Source of the DNA: Eucommia ulmoides
Taxonomy: Eukaryota > Streptophyta > Magnoliopsida > Garryales > Eucommiaceae
NCBI GenBank assembly: GCA_016647705.1
Contig: CM028339.1
Location: 22,494,803 to 22,558,802 of the forward strand
Direction of reading: 5' to 3'
Length of the DNA: 64,000 nucleotides
This document shows positions 26,001 to 35,876 of this stretch, piece after piece. Under the pieces are notes generated by a model. That model saw only the letters and a program-made list of their open reading frames with translations, was not told the DNA's origin and searched no databases. Both the position numbers and the translations under genes were made by a program. Positions within the stretch are counted from its first letter, which is position 1. Each line of letters begins with the position of its first letter.

Positions 26001-26177
26001 GAGCTCTTTGAAGAGTGCTTGCAAAAATTCGAGGAGGACGAAGCCCAAGAGCAAGAGATGAAGGTGAAACGTGAAGCGACGTGGAAACGCTTAGAAGAGA
26101 TTGCCGCAATGAAAGCAGCAAGTAATGAGCCAGTGCTAGTTCCCTGCCGGACAACCGCTCACCTGCCATCCTGCTAG
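20022..26177 (+). CDS. PP2A B' (B56-type) regulatory subunit
   Basis: It encodes a regulatory B' subunit that binds the PP2A scaffold and catalytic subunits and directs the serine/threonine phosphatase to its substrates. Exon 1 is 20022-21230 (403 codons) and exon 2 is 25818-26177 (119 codons plus stop), giving 522 residues, a normal family length. The junction [17 protein letters not shown] has donor CAG/GTACAT and acceptor TTTACAG, both in phase 0, as in the Arabidopsis B'gamma group. The start [16 protein letters not shown] also fits that group. A Ser-rich N-terminal region (about residues 15-85) precedes the HEAT-like B56 domain (about 90-490), with signatures [53 protein letters not shown] and [20 protein letters not shown] 20022 is chosen because the family starts there; the GTG just before it is not needed. 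No breaks are seen. The 4.6 kb intron is unusually long and holds repeats. Confidence 0.96.
21231..21927 (+). other. PP2A intron, 5' part, no element seen
   Basis: Intron sequence after the donor GTACAT. It is AT-rich with no gene or clear repeat end. Confidence 0.5.
21928..22135 (+). mobile_element. Stowaway-like MITE end inside the PP2A intron
   Basis: TACTCCCCCGGTCCCAATAT at about 21928 resembles the Stowaway/mariner terminus (CTCCCTCCGTCCC) and follows a TA repeat, the usual TA target. The far end (GGGACGGAGGGAGTA) is not found. The piece seems truncated or strongly diverged, with its right edge near 22135. Confidence 0.5.
22136..24690. other. PP2A intron, middle part, nothing recognised
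   Basis: Mixed sequence with no convincing domain. A region near 22890-23150 is less AT-rich, which suggests an old insert, but I recognise no family. The open frames on both strands at 23830-24280 have no recognisable motif. Confidence 0.35.
24700..25480 (-). mobile_element. Possible plant-mobile-domain element remnant
   Basis: On the minus strand a 92-codon open stretch (25008-24730) contains [20 protein letters not shown], which loosely resembles the GP-WLLQLWLH part of plant mobile domain proteins carried by some MULE and retroelement families. Upstream on that strand, AIFLALSEQ near 25255-25230 is also weakly reminiscent. The resemblance is short and could be chance. It would be an insertion in the PP2A intron read against the gene. 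Confidence 0.25.
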
Positions 26178-26353
26178 ACCCTGGTATGGATAATTTTTTT
26201 ACCTGGTAAATTCGCGTGGTTTTGATATTCTGATTGGTATGTGTGTTGAAAAAAAACGTTATTTTGATTTAGGAGGTTGAAATTCGTGAATTTTCAGAGT
26301 ATCGGGTCACATGGGGCGGATGACATCAGTCTCCGGGGTATCAGACTGGTTTA
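26178..26353 (+). other. PP2A 3' flank
   Basis: Likely 3'-untranslated sequence directly after the TAG stop. No unambiguous polyadenylation signal can be chosen. Confidence 0.4.
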
Positions 26354-26742
26354 GGTGGCATTCGGTTAGTATTTTTTTTTTTTTGGAATTGTTAAAAAAC
26401 TTGGAACATAATCAGAAATACAGTATGGTTGCGTTTGGTTTCATGGAATTGGAGCCTCAAAATTGGAATAAGATATGAACACACGTAAAAATCTTGAATT
26501 TCGCATTTGTTCATATTTAATTCCATTTCCAAAACTTTGAATACTGTGCTACCAAACACTACCTAACAAAAAAAAAATATGTCTCTGCTAGGTTGACAGA
26601 TTTTTAGAACAATTTTCTGGCATCACAGGAACATATTTCTTTTGTTTTTATTTTTTGTTTTTGTTCCAAGTTTTCTGGGAATTTGTTTTTTTTGGGGGGG
26701 GGGGGGGGGGGACAGAAACCGAAACACTAACCAAACGCCACC
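26354..26742. mobile_element. MITE with GGTGGCRTTYGG ends, host to a smaller MITE
   Basis: The left end GGTGGCATTCGGTTAGT and right end ACTAACCAAACGCCACC are inverted repeats. Inner parts also pair, for example AACTTGGAAC with GTTCCAAGTT. A flanking TTA lies on the left; the right flank does not match. It carries a nested element (26427-26563) and a run of 18 G at 26694-26711. The ends fit the PIF/Harbinger (Tourist) style. It has no coding capacity and lies about 0.2 kb after the PP2A stop. Confidence 0.7.
26427..26563. mobile_element. Short MITE, copy 1 (nested)
   Basis: Ends are GGTTGCGTTTGG and CCAAACACTACC, with TAT on the left and TAA on the right as the 3 bp target. The interior shares TGGAATTGG and AATTCCATTTCCAAAA with the copies at 32540-32669 and 35465-35593. 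It is inserted inside the larger MITE at 26354-26742, so it is the younger of the two. Confidence 0.75.
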
Positions 26743-27318
26743 TGCCATTCCGTTAGCGCTGTATATATGTGGAATTCGATGGGGGGAGTTAAATTGAGTT
26801 GCATTCATGCTCATTTCAAAGTGATATGGAGGAAATTTGGTTAGTGAAATTGGACTTTCTGTTGGTGGTTCGAAAATTTTAGCATTTTGAAAGAAACATC
26901 ATTTTCCAGGTATCTGTGTAGCCATATAAATATGCTTCTTTTTATGATGATCTGTTTCATGTATTATTAAGATGCGATTTTTTTTAATATATTTGTATGT
27001 ATTTTCACATTGTGTTTGGGATCTGGTTATTGGCTGTCATGAATTTGTTTTCTTCATAATTCTAACTACAACGTATGCAGTGTACCATGTCGATATCGAT
27101 TAAACAGTGAAGTACTTGTTTGGCACGCTGTTTGAAGTTATCAAATCACGGTTTTTAGACTCTAAATCTGTTTGTTATAAAAAAATTATCCTATTGTAGA
27201 TTGCAATCATCTTGTTGCCTGCAAGATGTATGTACCCTTCGATGTAGGATCTCTGTGTTTGTTTTGAGATTGTGGTGGAATTCGACTAATTTCTTATATT
27301 CGCTGCTATTAAGGGTTA
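26743..27318. other. Intergenic, nothing recognised
   Basis: AT-rich DNA between the MITE pair and the TRIM-like element. No gene or repeat end is seen. Confidence 0.5.
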
Positions 27319-27700
27319 TGTTGAATCTCACATCGTTTGTGTTACCTGATATTGAGCTATATATAAAGTTTATGACAATCTTCATCTTTAAAGGCATTTT
27401 TTGAAAGTGAGTCAGGCCCATTGGGTTTCTACATGGTATCAAAGTCAGGTTTTTGGTCTGATGTTGGGTGTGTTGAATTCCACATCAATGTTGGGCCCCC
27501 GATAACCGTTCTCAATGGTTTGTCAAAGTCCACCCTGCGAGTAAGGAGGCATGTTGAATCCCACATTGATATTGGGGCCGTTGATATCTATTCGCAATGG
27601 TTTATCAAAAAGTTCACCCTATGCATAAGGGGACATGTTGAATCTCACATCGCTTGTGTTACCTGATCCTGAGATAATTCTTATCTTTCTTTTGAGGGTG
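27319..27700 (+). mobile_element. TRIM-like miniature LTR element (fossil)
   Basis: A 115 bp LTR (27319-27433) begins TGTTGAATCTCACATCG and ends TTTCTACA. It is followed at once by TGGTATCAAAGTCAGGT, a primer-binding site of the initiator-tRNA-Met type. The short interior has two repeats of about 82 bp (from 27471 and 27552) that themselves start like the LTR. A second LTR start lies at 27636; its far end has decayed. No coding capacity, as expected for a TRIM. It is broken at the 3' side and of moderate age. Confidence 0.75.
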
Positions 27701-28482
27701 AGGGTGTACTAGGATAGGTTGTGGTGGTAGATGGTGTTTTTTTCAATTTATTGTTTTGTATATTATAGTGCAATGATTTATTTTATTTTATTTTTATGTC
27801 ATTGAACACCTCGGATGAGTTTCACTCGCTTTCTTTATATATATTTTTTAGTGAATTTTAACTGGATTTCAGTGGACATACAATAAACTTGTGAAATTTC
27901 ACTGATGTTTTAATTAAGTCGTGCAATTTGAATTGAAATATGCTAAACAAATATGGATCATATTTGAAAATGGTTAAATTGAACATTTCAATTGGTGACA
28001 TCTTTCCATGGTGAATATAAGTTGAAAGAGTTTAGGTGGTTGAATTCAACATTTGAAGTTTTCCATACATAAAGATATGTTGATTAAGTAATTGAAGAGT
28101 AATAAGGTAGCTGACTAGGATTTTGAAAACGACACTAAAACAAGATTTGTTTTCTGAAGTAAAATCTGTGAATTTGTAATTTGCTCCAATTGATTGTTCC
28201 TATTTATCTGGGGAAAAAAGGTAAATATAATTATTATTTTCTTGGTAATGGGTGTAATAATGTGGTTGATTGATATACTAATACTAATTATTTTAGAGAT
28301 AATTGACGATTAATCTCAAATAGCAGATGTAATCTGTTGTTAGTCCTATTTAAAATATGAGTTTTGATTTAGTCTCTTAAATTGATTTTTGTTTGTATAT
28401 TAGTCCTGCATGTGCTCACGTATTGCACAAAATGTAGAGAGAACTTTGTTGAATAAATTCGTGTCATAGTGAATATTAGTTA
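27701..28482. other. Intergenic, nothing recognised
   Basis: AT-rich DNA with no gene, repeat end or RNA gene visible. Confidence 0.5.
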
Positions 28483-28760
28483 CATGTAACTAAAATTAAG
28501 TTATAATTTAAATTATATATATATGTATGTGTAATATTAGTTACACGTTACAAATTATACGTATTTATGTAATATTTGTTACATCTAACAAATCTTCTGC
28601 ACAAATTATTTAATATTTGTTACATGTATTTATGTAATATTTGTTACATCAAACAAATTTTTACACATAAATTAGTTAAATGTTACAAATTACATGTGTT
28701 TTGTATAGTATTTGTTACATATAACAAATATTTTACGCATAAATTAATTACATGTAACTG
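28483..28760. repeat. AT-rich array of TTTGTTACAT palindromes
   Basis: Diverged units of about 50-65 bp, each with TAATATTTGTTACAT followed by a TAACAAAT segment, so most units contain a hyphenated palindrome (TTTGTTACAT and TAACAAA). Five or six units are seen. Confidence 0.6.
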
Positions 28761-29879
28761 CGCAAGTGCAAGCGTGTGTATTGGGTCTTCTGTCTTTTTT
28801 AAAATGCGGGACTAAAACACAAGTTGCAATAGTGTATGAGACTTTTTTTAAATTAAGGGTAAAGACTTGTCACCAAAACACTCATTATTTTATTGAGTTT
28901 AAACTCTTAACACTCCTTATAGTTTTCACTGGAATATAATTTTAAAATCTCTTGAGACACTCCTTGTAATTTTATGTTTAACTCATTTAACATCCCTTGA
29001 ACCAAAAATAAAGATTTGGTTCTCCATTTTGTCTTTTTAAAGAGGACTTATATTTTGCTTTCCCTCAATTAATCCTATTCAATTTATTCAAAGACTAAAT
29101 GACCTTGTATGAAAGATGATGGTCCAAAGTAAAGTATAATTTTTTAGGGTATATGTAATTAGCCTTTTGTTGTTTTTTTTAGTGGTGGTTTCCATGGTGG
29201 TCTTTGAATTTGGAGAGAGAGAAAGAGAGAAAGGGGGTAAGAAAGGGAAAATGAGAGAGAACAAGAGAGAGAGAGAGCCCAAAATATTGTTTGTCGGAGA
29301 ATCGAGAACATAATCAATTGGTGGAGTAGTGGTGTTGCTGCGACGACAACAAATAGGACAATCGATCGACGACATGCCTCTAAAACTGCTCGAGATTCTC
29401 AAGCTCTTGGTCATGGTTGTCGTTCATGGAGACAACCTGATTCTAGCGGATGCTTATTCATTTCAAGAACGAACCTTAATTGTCCAATCATCGGCATTGT
29501 AAGTAATGTAGAGAGAGAGAGAGGATTGGATGGTGGCCAGTGTCAGGGTGGGCGGTGGAAGGTAATCGACATCAAGGTTGGCAGTGGAAAAGTGATGAAA
29601 GTCTAGGTGAGCAGTGGTGGCCATCTGAGAAGATGAAGTAGGAAAAAAGAACGAAGAAAAAAAAAATCAAAAATATAAAGCAAAACAACGTACTTTAGGT
29701 TCTTTCGAAAATATAAATGTAAATGATTTTTTTTTTTTATTCTTTTATTCAAATAAGGGTGAGGACAAAAGAGCCATTTTAGTTTTTTTCTTTTTTACCA
29801 GTACGGGATTCCCGTGATAATTTTCGTATATTAGGAGGTGTCGATGGAATTTTAAAAAATATCTTAAGGTGTCTATGAT
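28761..29879. other. Intergenic, nothing recognised
   Basis: AT-rich with GA-rich runs at 29210-29275 and 29510-29525. The minus-strand frame of 108 codons at 29088-29414 follows these simple runs and has no family motif. Confidence 0.45.
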
Positions 29880-30460
29880 AATTTTCTTTTTTATAAAATA
29901 TCATCCTCTGTCATTTTTATAATATTTGAAATATCTCTTATCTTTTTAGTTTTGGTACCTAAAATATCTTCCATTACATTTTATTAACAAAAATACTTTC
30001 GTAATGTAATTGTTTTTGTTGTTTATTATAATTTTTTTATTTTTATTTTTTACTCTCTCTTTCTTGTTTTTTATTTTTTATTAATTTTTTATTTTTATGT
30101 GTATTTGTTTTGTTTTAACTTTTTTTTTTTTTAAAAAAAATTAGTATGGTATTGGTAGAAAAAGGTAATAATCTAGAAAAGAAAATGCAAAAAAAAAAAA
30201 AAAATGAATTAAAAAACATTTTTTCATTTTAATTTTTAATTTAAAGTTTTCTTTTATCTTTTTTCTTTTCTAATGTTTTGCTTTTAGTTTTTTTACTTTA
30301 AACACCATATAAAAAAAATAAAAATAAAGAATAATATAAAAAATGGAAATTAAAAAAAAAAAAAAAAATCTGTTGTAAGAGTATTTTTACCAATAAAATT
30401 TGATAAAAGATGTCTTAGGTATTATAAAAATGATAGAAGATGTACTTGGTATATGTCGAA
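29880..30460. repeat. AT-rich fold-back element
   Basis: The left arm (about 29885-30010) and right arm (about 30370-30460) are diverged reverse complements. CATTTTTATAATA on the left pairs with TATTATAAAAATG on the right, and TTTTATTAACAAAAATACT with AGTATTTTTACCAATAAAA. The loop of about 350 bp is almost pure A/T. It has no coding capacity. Probably a fold-back or MITE element of unknown family. Confidence 0.55.
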
Positions 30461-31161
30461 ATAATCTCATATAAGATATTAACGCTTTTTTTATTAACAA
30501 CATATAAAATTTTGAATCTGAAAATAACTTTTTATTTATAATAATTAATGGAAGATTAAATTACAATTTATATATCAACAGTTGAGATTAAATTAATAAG
30601 ATGCAAATTGCATTCGGCCAATAATACTGGGGGTTAGAACGTAATTTTAAAAAATCAATTGTCGAACAAAAACATATTTATTCCAGCGGTTATAATTCCC
30701 GAGACCAACATCATCTGTGGGTCGCTCTATTCTAGCTGCAAGTCACTTGTACTTCAATAAATGTACAAGTTTCGAAGCAAGAACATCTGATATAATGGAA
30801 GTTCTAATTGTACTGTAACGTAGCTCTCAACTTACAGCCAAAGACAACCCAGCTGCATGTCATGTCATTAGGATTCATCTGTGCGCATTTCAATCCTGAT
30901 CTCTCTCTCTCTCTACACGCCATCGTGGCATTGGATTGAATCTCTCTATCTCTCTCTCTAAATTCATCCCAGAACTCGAATTCAATGTAATTTCTCCAAG
31001 TTTCAACGATTGAATCTGATGATAGTTGAATCAAATCATGAACTAATTCTTCCAAGATCTTTGAATTTGTTTGTACAGAGCGACTGGGAGGGGGAGGGGG
31101 CGGGGGTGAGGCTGTGTAGAGACGGAGAGAGAGAGTGGATTAGAGAGAGGGAGAGAGAGAA
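30461..31161 (+). promoter_or_regulatory. Upstream region and leader of the carboxylesterase gene
   Basis: AT-rich sequence gives way to CT-rich tracts at about 30900-30960 and GA-rich sequence at 31085-31160 just before the ATG, which fits a promoter plus 5' leader. CCAAT-like GGCCAATAAT lies near 30616. The exact start of transcription cannot be set from sequence. Confidence 0.5.
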
Positions 31162-34100
31162 ATGCCGAGTGTTGCTGTGAAGCTCTACAGTGTGTTCTTC
31201 AAATTCCTCCTGAGGCACCGGCTGCAGAACCTAATCCAAAATCCGGTAACTGAGGGCGACGGCAAGAGCTCCTTCGGCGTGACGTCGCGGCCCGAAGAGT
31301 CGATCGCTCCGGCAAACCCTTCGTTCGCCGATGGTGTTGCCACCAAAGACATCCATATTGACACCTTAACCTCTCTTTCCGTGCGTATCTTCCTGCCAGA
31401 CTCGTGTCTGGTCTCCCCGGACTCGGATCCAAAAGCTAGGGTTTGGGCTTCAACGAGACGATCGGATCCTGTAGTTGGATCAGATCTGAATCACAGTGTC
31501 GAACGACGGAGCAGCTACGGCTCGTCTGAAACTAATAATTTAGTTACGCGTGCAGACAATCACAGGAGGATTAGTTATGGTTCCGTTGGTGATGAATTGA
31601 ATCTGAAATCGGAGGGTGGTGTTTATAGAGGATACGCTCCGGCAAGTAATAACTGTCGAAAATTGCCGGTGATGGTGCAATTTCACGGCGGGGGATTTGT
31701 GAGTGGGAGCAATGATTCGTGGGCAAATGATTTCTTCTGTCGGAGGATTGCTAAGTTGTGCGATGTCATTGTACTGGCTGTTGGGTATCGGCTGGCTCCA
31801 GAGAATCGGTACCCAGCAGCGTTTGAGGATGGATTGAAAGTGTTGCATTGGTTGGCCAAGCAATCGAATTTGGCAGAGTGTAGTAAGTCATTGGACAGTC
31901 GTAGGGGCAGTGGAGCAGACTTGAGGAAGAATGATTCTCAGCGGCATATTGTGGATGCTTTTGGGGCTTCGATGGTGGAGCCATGGTTGGCTGCTCATGG
32001 AGATCCATCCAGGTTCCTCTTTGATTCTGCTAAATTGGTTGATGAATTTCCATTTCAGGACAATAAATTTTTAATTTTTGTAAAGAAATTCCGTGTCTAG
32101 TTTTGTTACTCTCGAGGGTGATAAACTTTCGACTGTGAAAATGGAAAAATGAACCGAAAAGTTCTTACAAATAAGGTTAAATTGGCTGTCGTGTGGTTGA
32201 TTAAAATTCTGAAAGTGGGAATTCAATTCTTTGAGTAACTTCACTTTCTGAATAGCAGTATAGTTGTAATGTAGGAAGCGTTGGAACGAATAAACTTGAA
32301 AGTGTAGAAACTCAATGGGCCTAACTCACTCTCAAAAGACGCGGATTGCCCTACACTTCATATATAGCTCAGGATCAGGTAACACAAGCGATTTGGGATT
32401 CAACATGCCACCTCACTCGCAGGGTGGACTCCTTGATATGCTACTGTGAACGGATATCGGAGGAAGAGCCCAACATCAATGGGGGATTGAATAGAAAGCA
32501 ATATTGCAAAAGAAAGTTGTGACTGGTGAAAATCTCTAAGATGGTGCTTGGTTGCATGGAATTAGGACCTTGGAATTAGAAATGAATGCATGTAAACTTC
32601 TAATTTTTTGCCTGAGATCGTTTCTAATTTCACTTCCAAAGCTCCAATTTTGCGCCTCCAAACGCTACCTAAGCTACGTTGCAATTTCTGCATCCTAGAC
32701 TTCCTAGTGGACACTGGCCAAGTTCCATGCTATGTGAACTAAATCATGCTATGTGTTAAAATGATTGCTGCAGTTGTTTATTTTATGCTTAGAGGCTTCA
32801 ATTGTTTTGGTGTTATGTTATTCCCATGTCTTTATACATTGACATTCATGTTTTGGACTGCTTATCACGTGTTGGCACTTGCATCTATTCTTTACTTTGT
32901 TATCTGAAGTCTTAATGTGAATATGGGCACGAAGCTGCACATATCTCACTTAAAACTTGGCACTTTGAGCATGGTGCTTACTGCGGTGTGTTGCATTATG
33001 TCCTGTTTTCACAATTTTTGTAGTTTGAGGTTTTGTCTTTTTACTGGCAAATGCCCCGTGCTTAAGGCCGCTATTTCAGGTAAAATTTAGTTACGAAGAT
33101 ATATTAAATCATTGGCTAACTTTGGTCAGAAGGGATAGTTATACAAATTCAAATGAAAGTTCAAGTAGCAATATGATGAAATTGAAATATTAGAAGGTTG
33201 ATCTTTTTTTTTTTTAATTTAACGGTCTGGGAAGTGGGGTGTGAGAAATATTTGAGCGGGAAAATTCCCTCCCAATATCTCTCAGGGAAATCTCATTCAT
33301 TCATGTTTATCAGCATCATCTCAATCATTAATATAAAGACATTTTCAAATACTGTCTTGATTTATTATATAGGTTTATTGTTTGGGCGTGGATATGTTTA
33401 GTATTTTTAATTCCACAAGCTCAATCAGGTCTAGTTTGGCATATATGGTTTTTGGTCCATTAATAGGACTTTTTTTGCCCAAAATATTGGGGTAAATGTA
33501 GTTATGAACAAGGCAGTGATCATTTTGCTATATTCTTACAGTATTGGTGTAGCTGTGCGTATCCATCAGCACGTCCTTCACAAGTTTAAGAGTTGTTGGA
33601 TTTGTTCAGTTGTTAATTGTGTACTCGCCAAACACTATATCCAATCTAAACTTGTATCAAGAACTGTTAAGTTTTAAACATAACCTAATTTGGTCCAAGC
33701 TTCATGCATATAACTCTGGAGTCTGCTAAAGCAGCTAGACATGCTTAGCATTTTTCATGTAAAATGATAGTTCCTAGAAAGAGAGGAGAGGGGAAAAAGG
33801 GTAAAGAGACTAAGGGCCTGTTTGATAAAACTGAAAATGAAGTGCTGAAAAGTATTGAATTTTAAGTGTTAAATTTGTTAGGTATTGAATGTAAGTACTT
33901 ATCTTTTTTATTACTTCTAGCCCCCAAAAATATATCTCGATACAAATTTATGTCTCTAAATAACCTTTACTGCTTTATCTTTCTAAAAATTCTCTCTCTC
34001 TCTCTCTCTTTTCTAAAATTTTCATTTTTTTCTCTCCACAATTGTTCGTATATTACTTTTTTTTTCCCCAAGATTTTATGGTAACAATGTTACGTGGTGG

Positions 34101-34870
34101 TTGTGAAAGATAGATATTTGATGATTTTAAGTAATAAGTCACTTCATTTAAAATTTCAAATTATTTTTTAAGTGATACTTCTATTTTAGGCGGCTGCTTC
34201 AATTATTTTATCAATCACACTTAATTTGGATAAAGTACTTAATGCGCTCAGTTTTAGGTGCTTAATTTTGTTATCATACAGGCCATAATCTTCCTCTATG
34301 TTTTAACTTGATTTTGATCTTACTTGAAACAGGTGTGTTCTTCTCGGGGTGAGTTGTGGTGGAAACATAGCTGACTACGTGGCAAGAAAATCTCTAGAGG
34401 CAGGCAAAAGGTTGGATCCGGTCAAGGTGGTGGCTCAAGTCCTGATGTACCCATTCTTCATAGGGAGTATTCCAACACATTCGGAGATAAAACTGGCAAA
34501 TGCCTACTTCTATGACAAACACATGTGTATACTTGCTTGGAAACTCTTTTTACCTGATGAAGAATTCGATTTGGACCACCCCGCAGCCAACCCCCTCATA
34601 CCCGGACGGGGCCCACCTCTGAAACGGATGCCACCGACACTGACGGTGGTGGCAGAACATGATTGGATGAGGGATCGAGCCATTGCATACTCAGAGGAGC
34701 TCCGGAAAGTGAATGTGGATGCACCCGTGCTCGAGTATAAAGACGCAGTTCATGAATTTGCTACTCTTGACATTCTACTTAAGACTCCTCAAGCCCAGGC
34801 TTGTGCTGAGGACATTGCTATTTGGGTGAAGAAATTTATCTCGCTTAGAGGACATGAGTTCTCTTATTAG
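31162..34870 (+). CDS. Plant carboxylesterase, CXE11/CXE16 type
   Basis: It encodes an alpha/beta-hydrolase of the plant class-I carboxylesterase (HSL, GID1-like) family, predicted to hydrolyse ester bonds; the natural substrate is unknown. Exon 1 is 31162-32012 and exon 2 is 34333-34870, giving 462 residues. Donor CCAG/GTTCCT and acceptor AAACAG join in phase 2 through codon 284 (Arg) to read DPSRCVLLGVSCGGN. The oxyanion motif HGGGF starts at residue 175, the nucleophile is Ser291 in GVSCGG, the acid is Asp394 in EHDWMRD, and the base is His424 in AVHEF. The ending RGHEFSY matches Arabidopsis CXE11 and CXE16. A Ser-rich insert (about residues 85-160) before the catalytic core is typical of this clade. 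GID1 receptors have lost the catalytic His; this protein keeps it, so an active enzyme is expected. No breaks. The 2.3 kb intron holds three small elements. Confidence 0.96.
32303..32487 (-). mobile_element. TRIM-like LTR and part of interior in the esterase intron
   Basis: On the minus strand an LTR of 103 bp (32405 down to 32303) begins TGTTGAATCCCAAATCGC and ends TTTCTACA, matching the element at 27319-27700. The adjoining 82 bp (32406-32487) match one interior unit of that element. No second LTR is seen. It is a broken copy lying opposite in orientation to the gene. Confidence 0.75.
32540..32669. mobile_element. Short MITE, copy 2, in the esterase intron
   Basis: 130 bp with ends GATGGTGCTTGG and CCAAACGCTACC and a perfect TAA target duplication (32537-32539, 32670-32672). 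It belongs to the same family as 26427-26563 and 35465-35593. The 3 bp TAA duplication points to the PIF/Harbinger (Tourist) group. Confidence 0.82.
32670..33813 (+). other. Esterase intron, nothing recognised
   Basis: AT-rich intron DNA between two MITEs, without gene or clear element ends. Confidence 0.5.
33814..34285. mobile_element. Tourist-like MITE in the esterase intron
   Basis: 472 bp. The left end GGGCCTGTTTGATAAAA pairs with the reverse complement of the right end, TGGCCTGTATGATAACA. It is flanked by TAA at 33811-33813 and 34286-34288. TIR sequence and 3 bp TAA target fit PIF/Harbinger. A CT run and T-rich core lie inside. It ends 47 bp before the splice acceptor of exon 2. Confidence 0.82.
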
Positions 34871-35230
34871 AATGGGAGATTGCAATTTTGATGAACAGCT
34901 CTAAATCATTATTACCGGAAGATGGTGGTGTCGAGGTGAGTTCGTTGTTTGTTGATGTTAATAGTTTCTTCGTACTTCCTGGTCCTGTTCGGTTTGGATT
35001 TATTTGTTTATTTTACTACACATGAGATGATGAGATTAGGATTTTTTTTAAATCTCCCTTTTCCCCCCAAATCGGCCGGCCTTGTTAGCATTTTCCCTGT
35101 GTATTAAAATAGTACTTGAGCAGTTTCCCATCCATTTTCTTTTATTGGTCTGTTGTTACGCATTCTGAGTGTGTTTTTAGGTTATCGTTCTTTATCTTTT
35201 CTGGGTTGAGCTCTCTTTCATTTTTGTTGT

Positions 35231-35403
35231 GAGGGCGAATCTTAAGTACAATGGTAAGATTGTTCTATTGTGATTTAGAGGTTCGTGGTTCAAATCTTAG
35301 AAACAATCTCTTTATATACTGAGGTGAGGCTGCGTATATCTCACCCTTTCCAAACACCGCAATGACGGAAGTCTTCGTACACTGAGGTTGTTTTTTTTTT
35401 TTT
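35231..35403 (+). mobile_element. Au-type SINE
   Basis: A tRNA-derived SINE about 173 bp long. It starts GAGGGCGAATCTTAAG, has a box A-like AGTACAATGGTAAGA and a box B-like GGTTCGTGGTTCAAATC. Then comes the Au body (GTGAGGCTGCGTATATCTCA, CCCTTTCCAAACACCGCAAT, ACTGAGGTTG), ending in a T run. TTGTTG on both sides may be the target duplication. It is moderately diverged from Au elements of other plants. It lies 0.36 kb after the esterase stop, perhaps in or near its 3' untranslated region. Confidence 0.85.
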
Positions 35404-35464
35404 ATTATTATTGTTGGTTGTCTTAATGGCAAAAACTCGGTTTCGGGGTGTGATTGTGAACTAA

Positions 35465-35593
35465 GATAGTGTTTGGTTCCGTGGAATTTGAGAATCGGAT
35501 TGGAAAGGAACTTATGTATAAATCTGAAAATTTATATGCGGTCATTCCCAATTCCATTTTTGCGGGTTCAATTCCGCGCTTCCAAACGCTATC
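35465..35593. mobile_element. Short MITE, copy 3
   Basis: 129 bp with near-perfect ends GATAGTGTTTGG and CCAAACGCTATC, TAA on the left and TTA on the right. Same family as 26427-26563 and 32540-32669. Confidence 0.8.
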
Positions 35594-35876
35594 TTATTCT
35601 TGAACTTGTTGGTTTGATGGAATGAAGTTCTATCATTTTTTTCTTCCCCAAAAGGGGAAATGGCTGTTGGTGTGCCCTAAAATGGAGGGTGAAGCAAGGT
35701 TTGTGGATAAATGATGAATTGAATCCAAAATTTCATCACAGAAACTTCATTTTTATTGATTTCACCAAATGTAAAATATTCAATCCTTAGATGATGTTTG
35801 GGGTTCTTGTTCTTTGTTTGTTCTGTTTTCTGTTTGTGTGTTTGTGCTTTTGTGAATGGTAGCATAGAGCGGGAGT
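35594..35876. other. Esterase 3' flank, nothing recognised
   Basis: Short spacer up to the Copia-type LTR. No motif is seen. Confidence 0.4.

Noticed and set aside
31199-32008. Minus-strand frames opposite esterase exon 1
   Set aside because: They are shadows of the real exon, without start context or similarity.
32013-32100. Ending the esterase at the in-frame stop after exon 1
   Set aside because: That frame would lack the catalytic Ser, Asp and His; the splice pair at 32012/34333 restores the conserved family sequence exactly.
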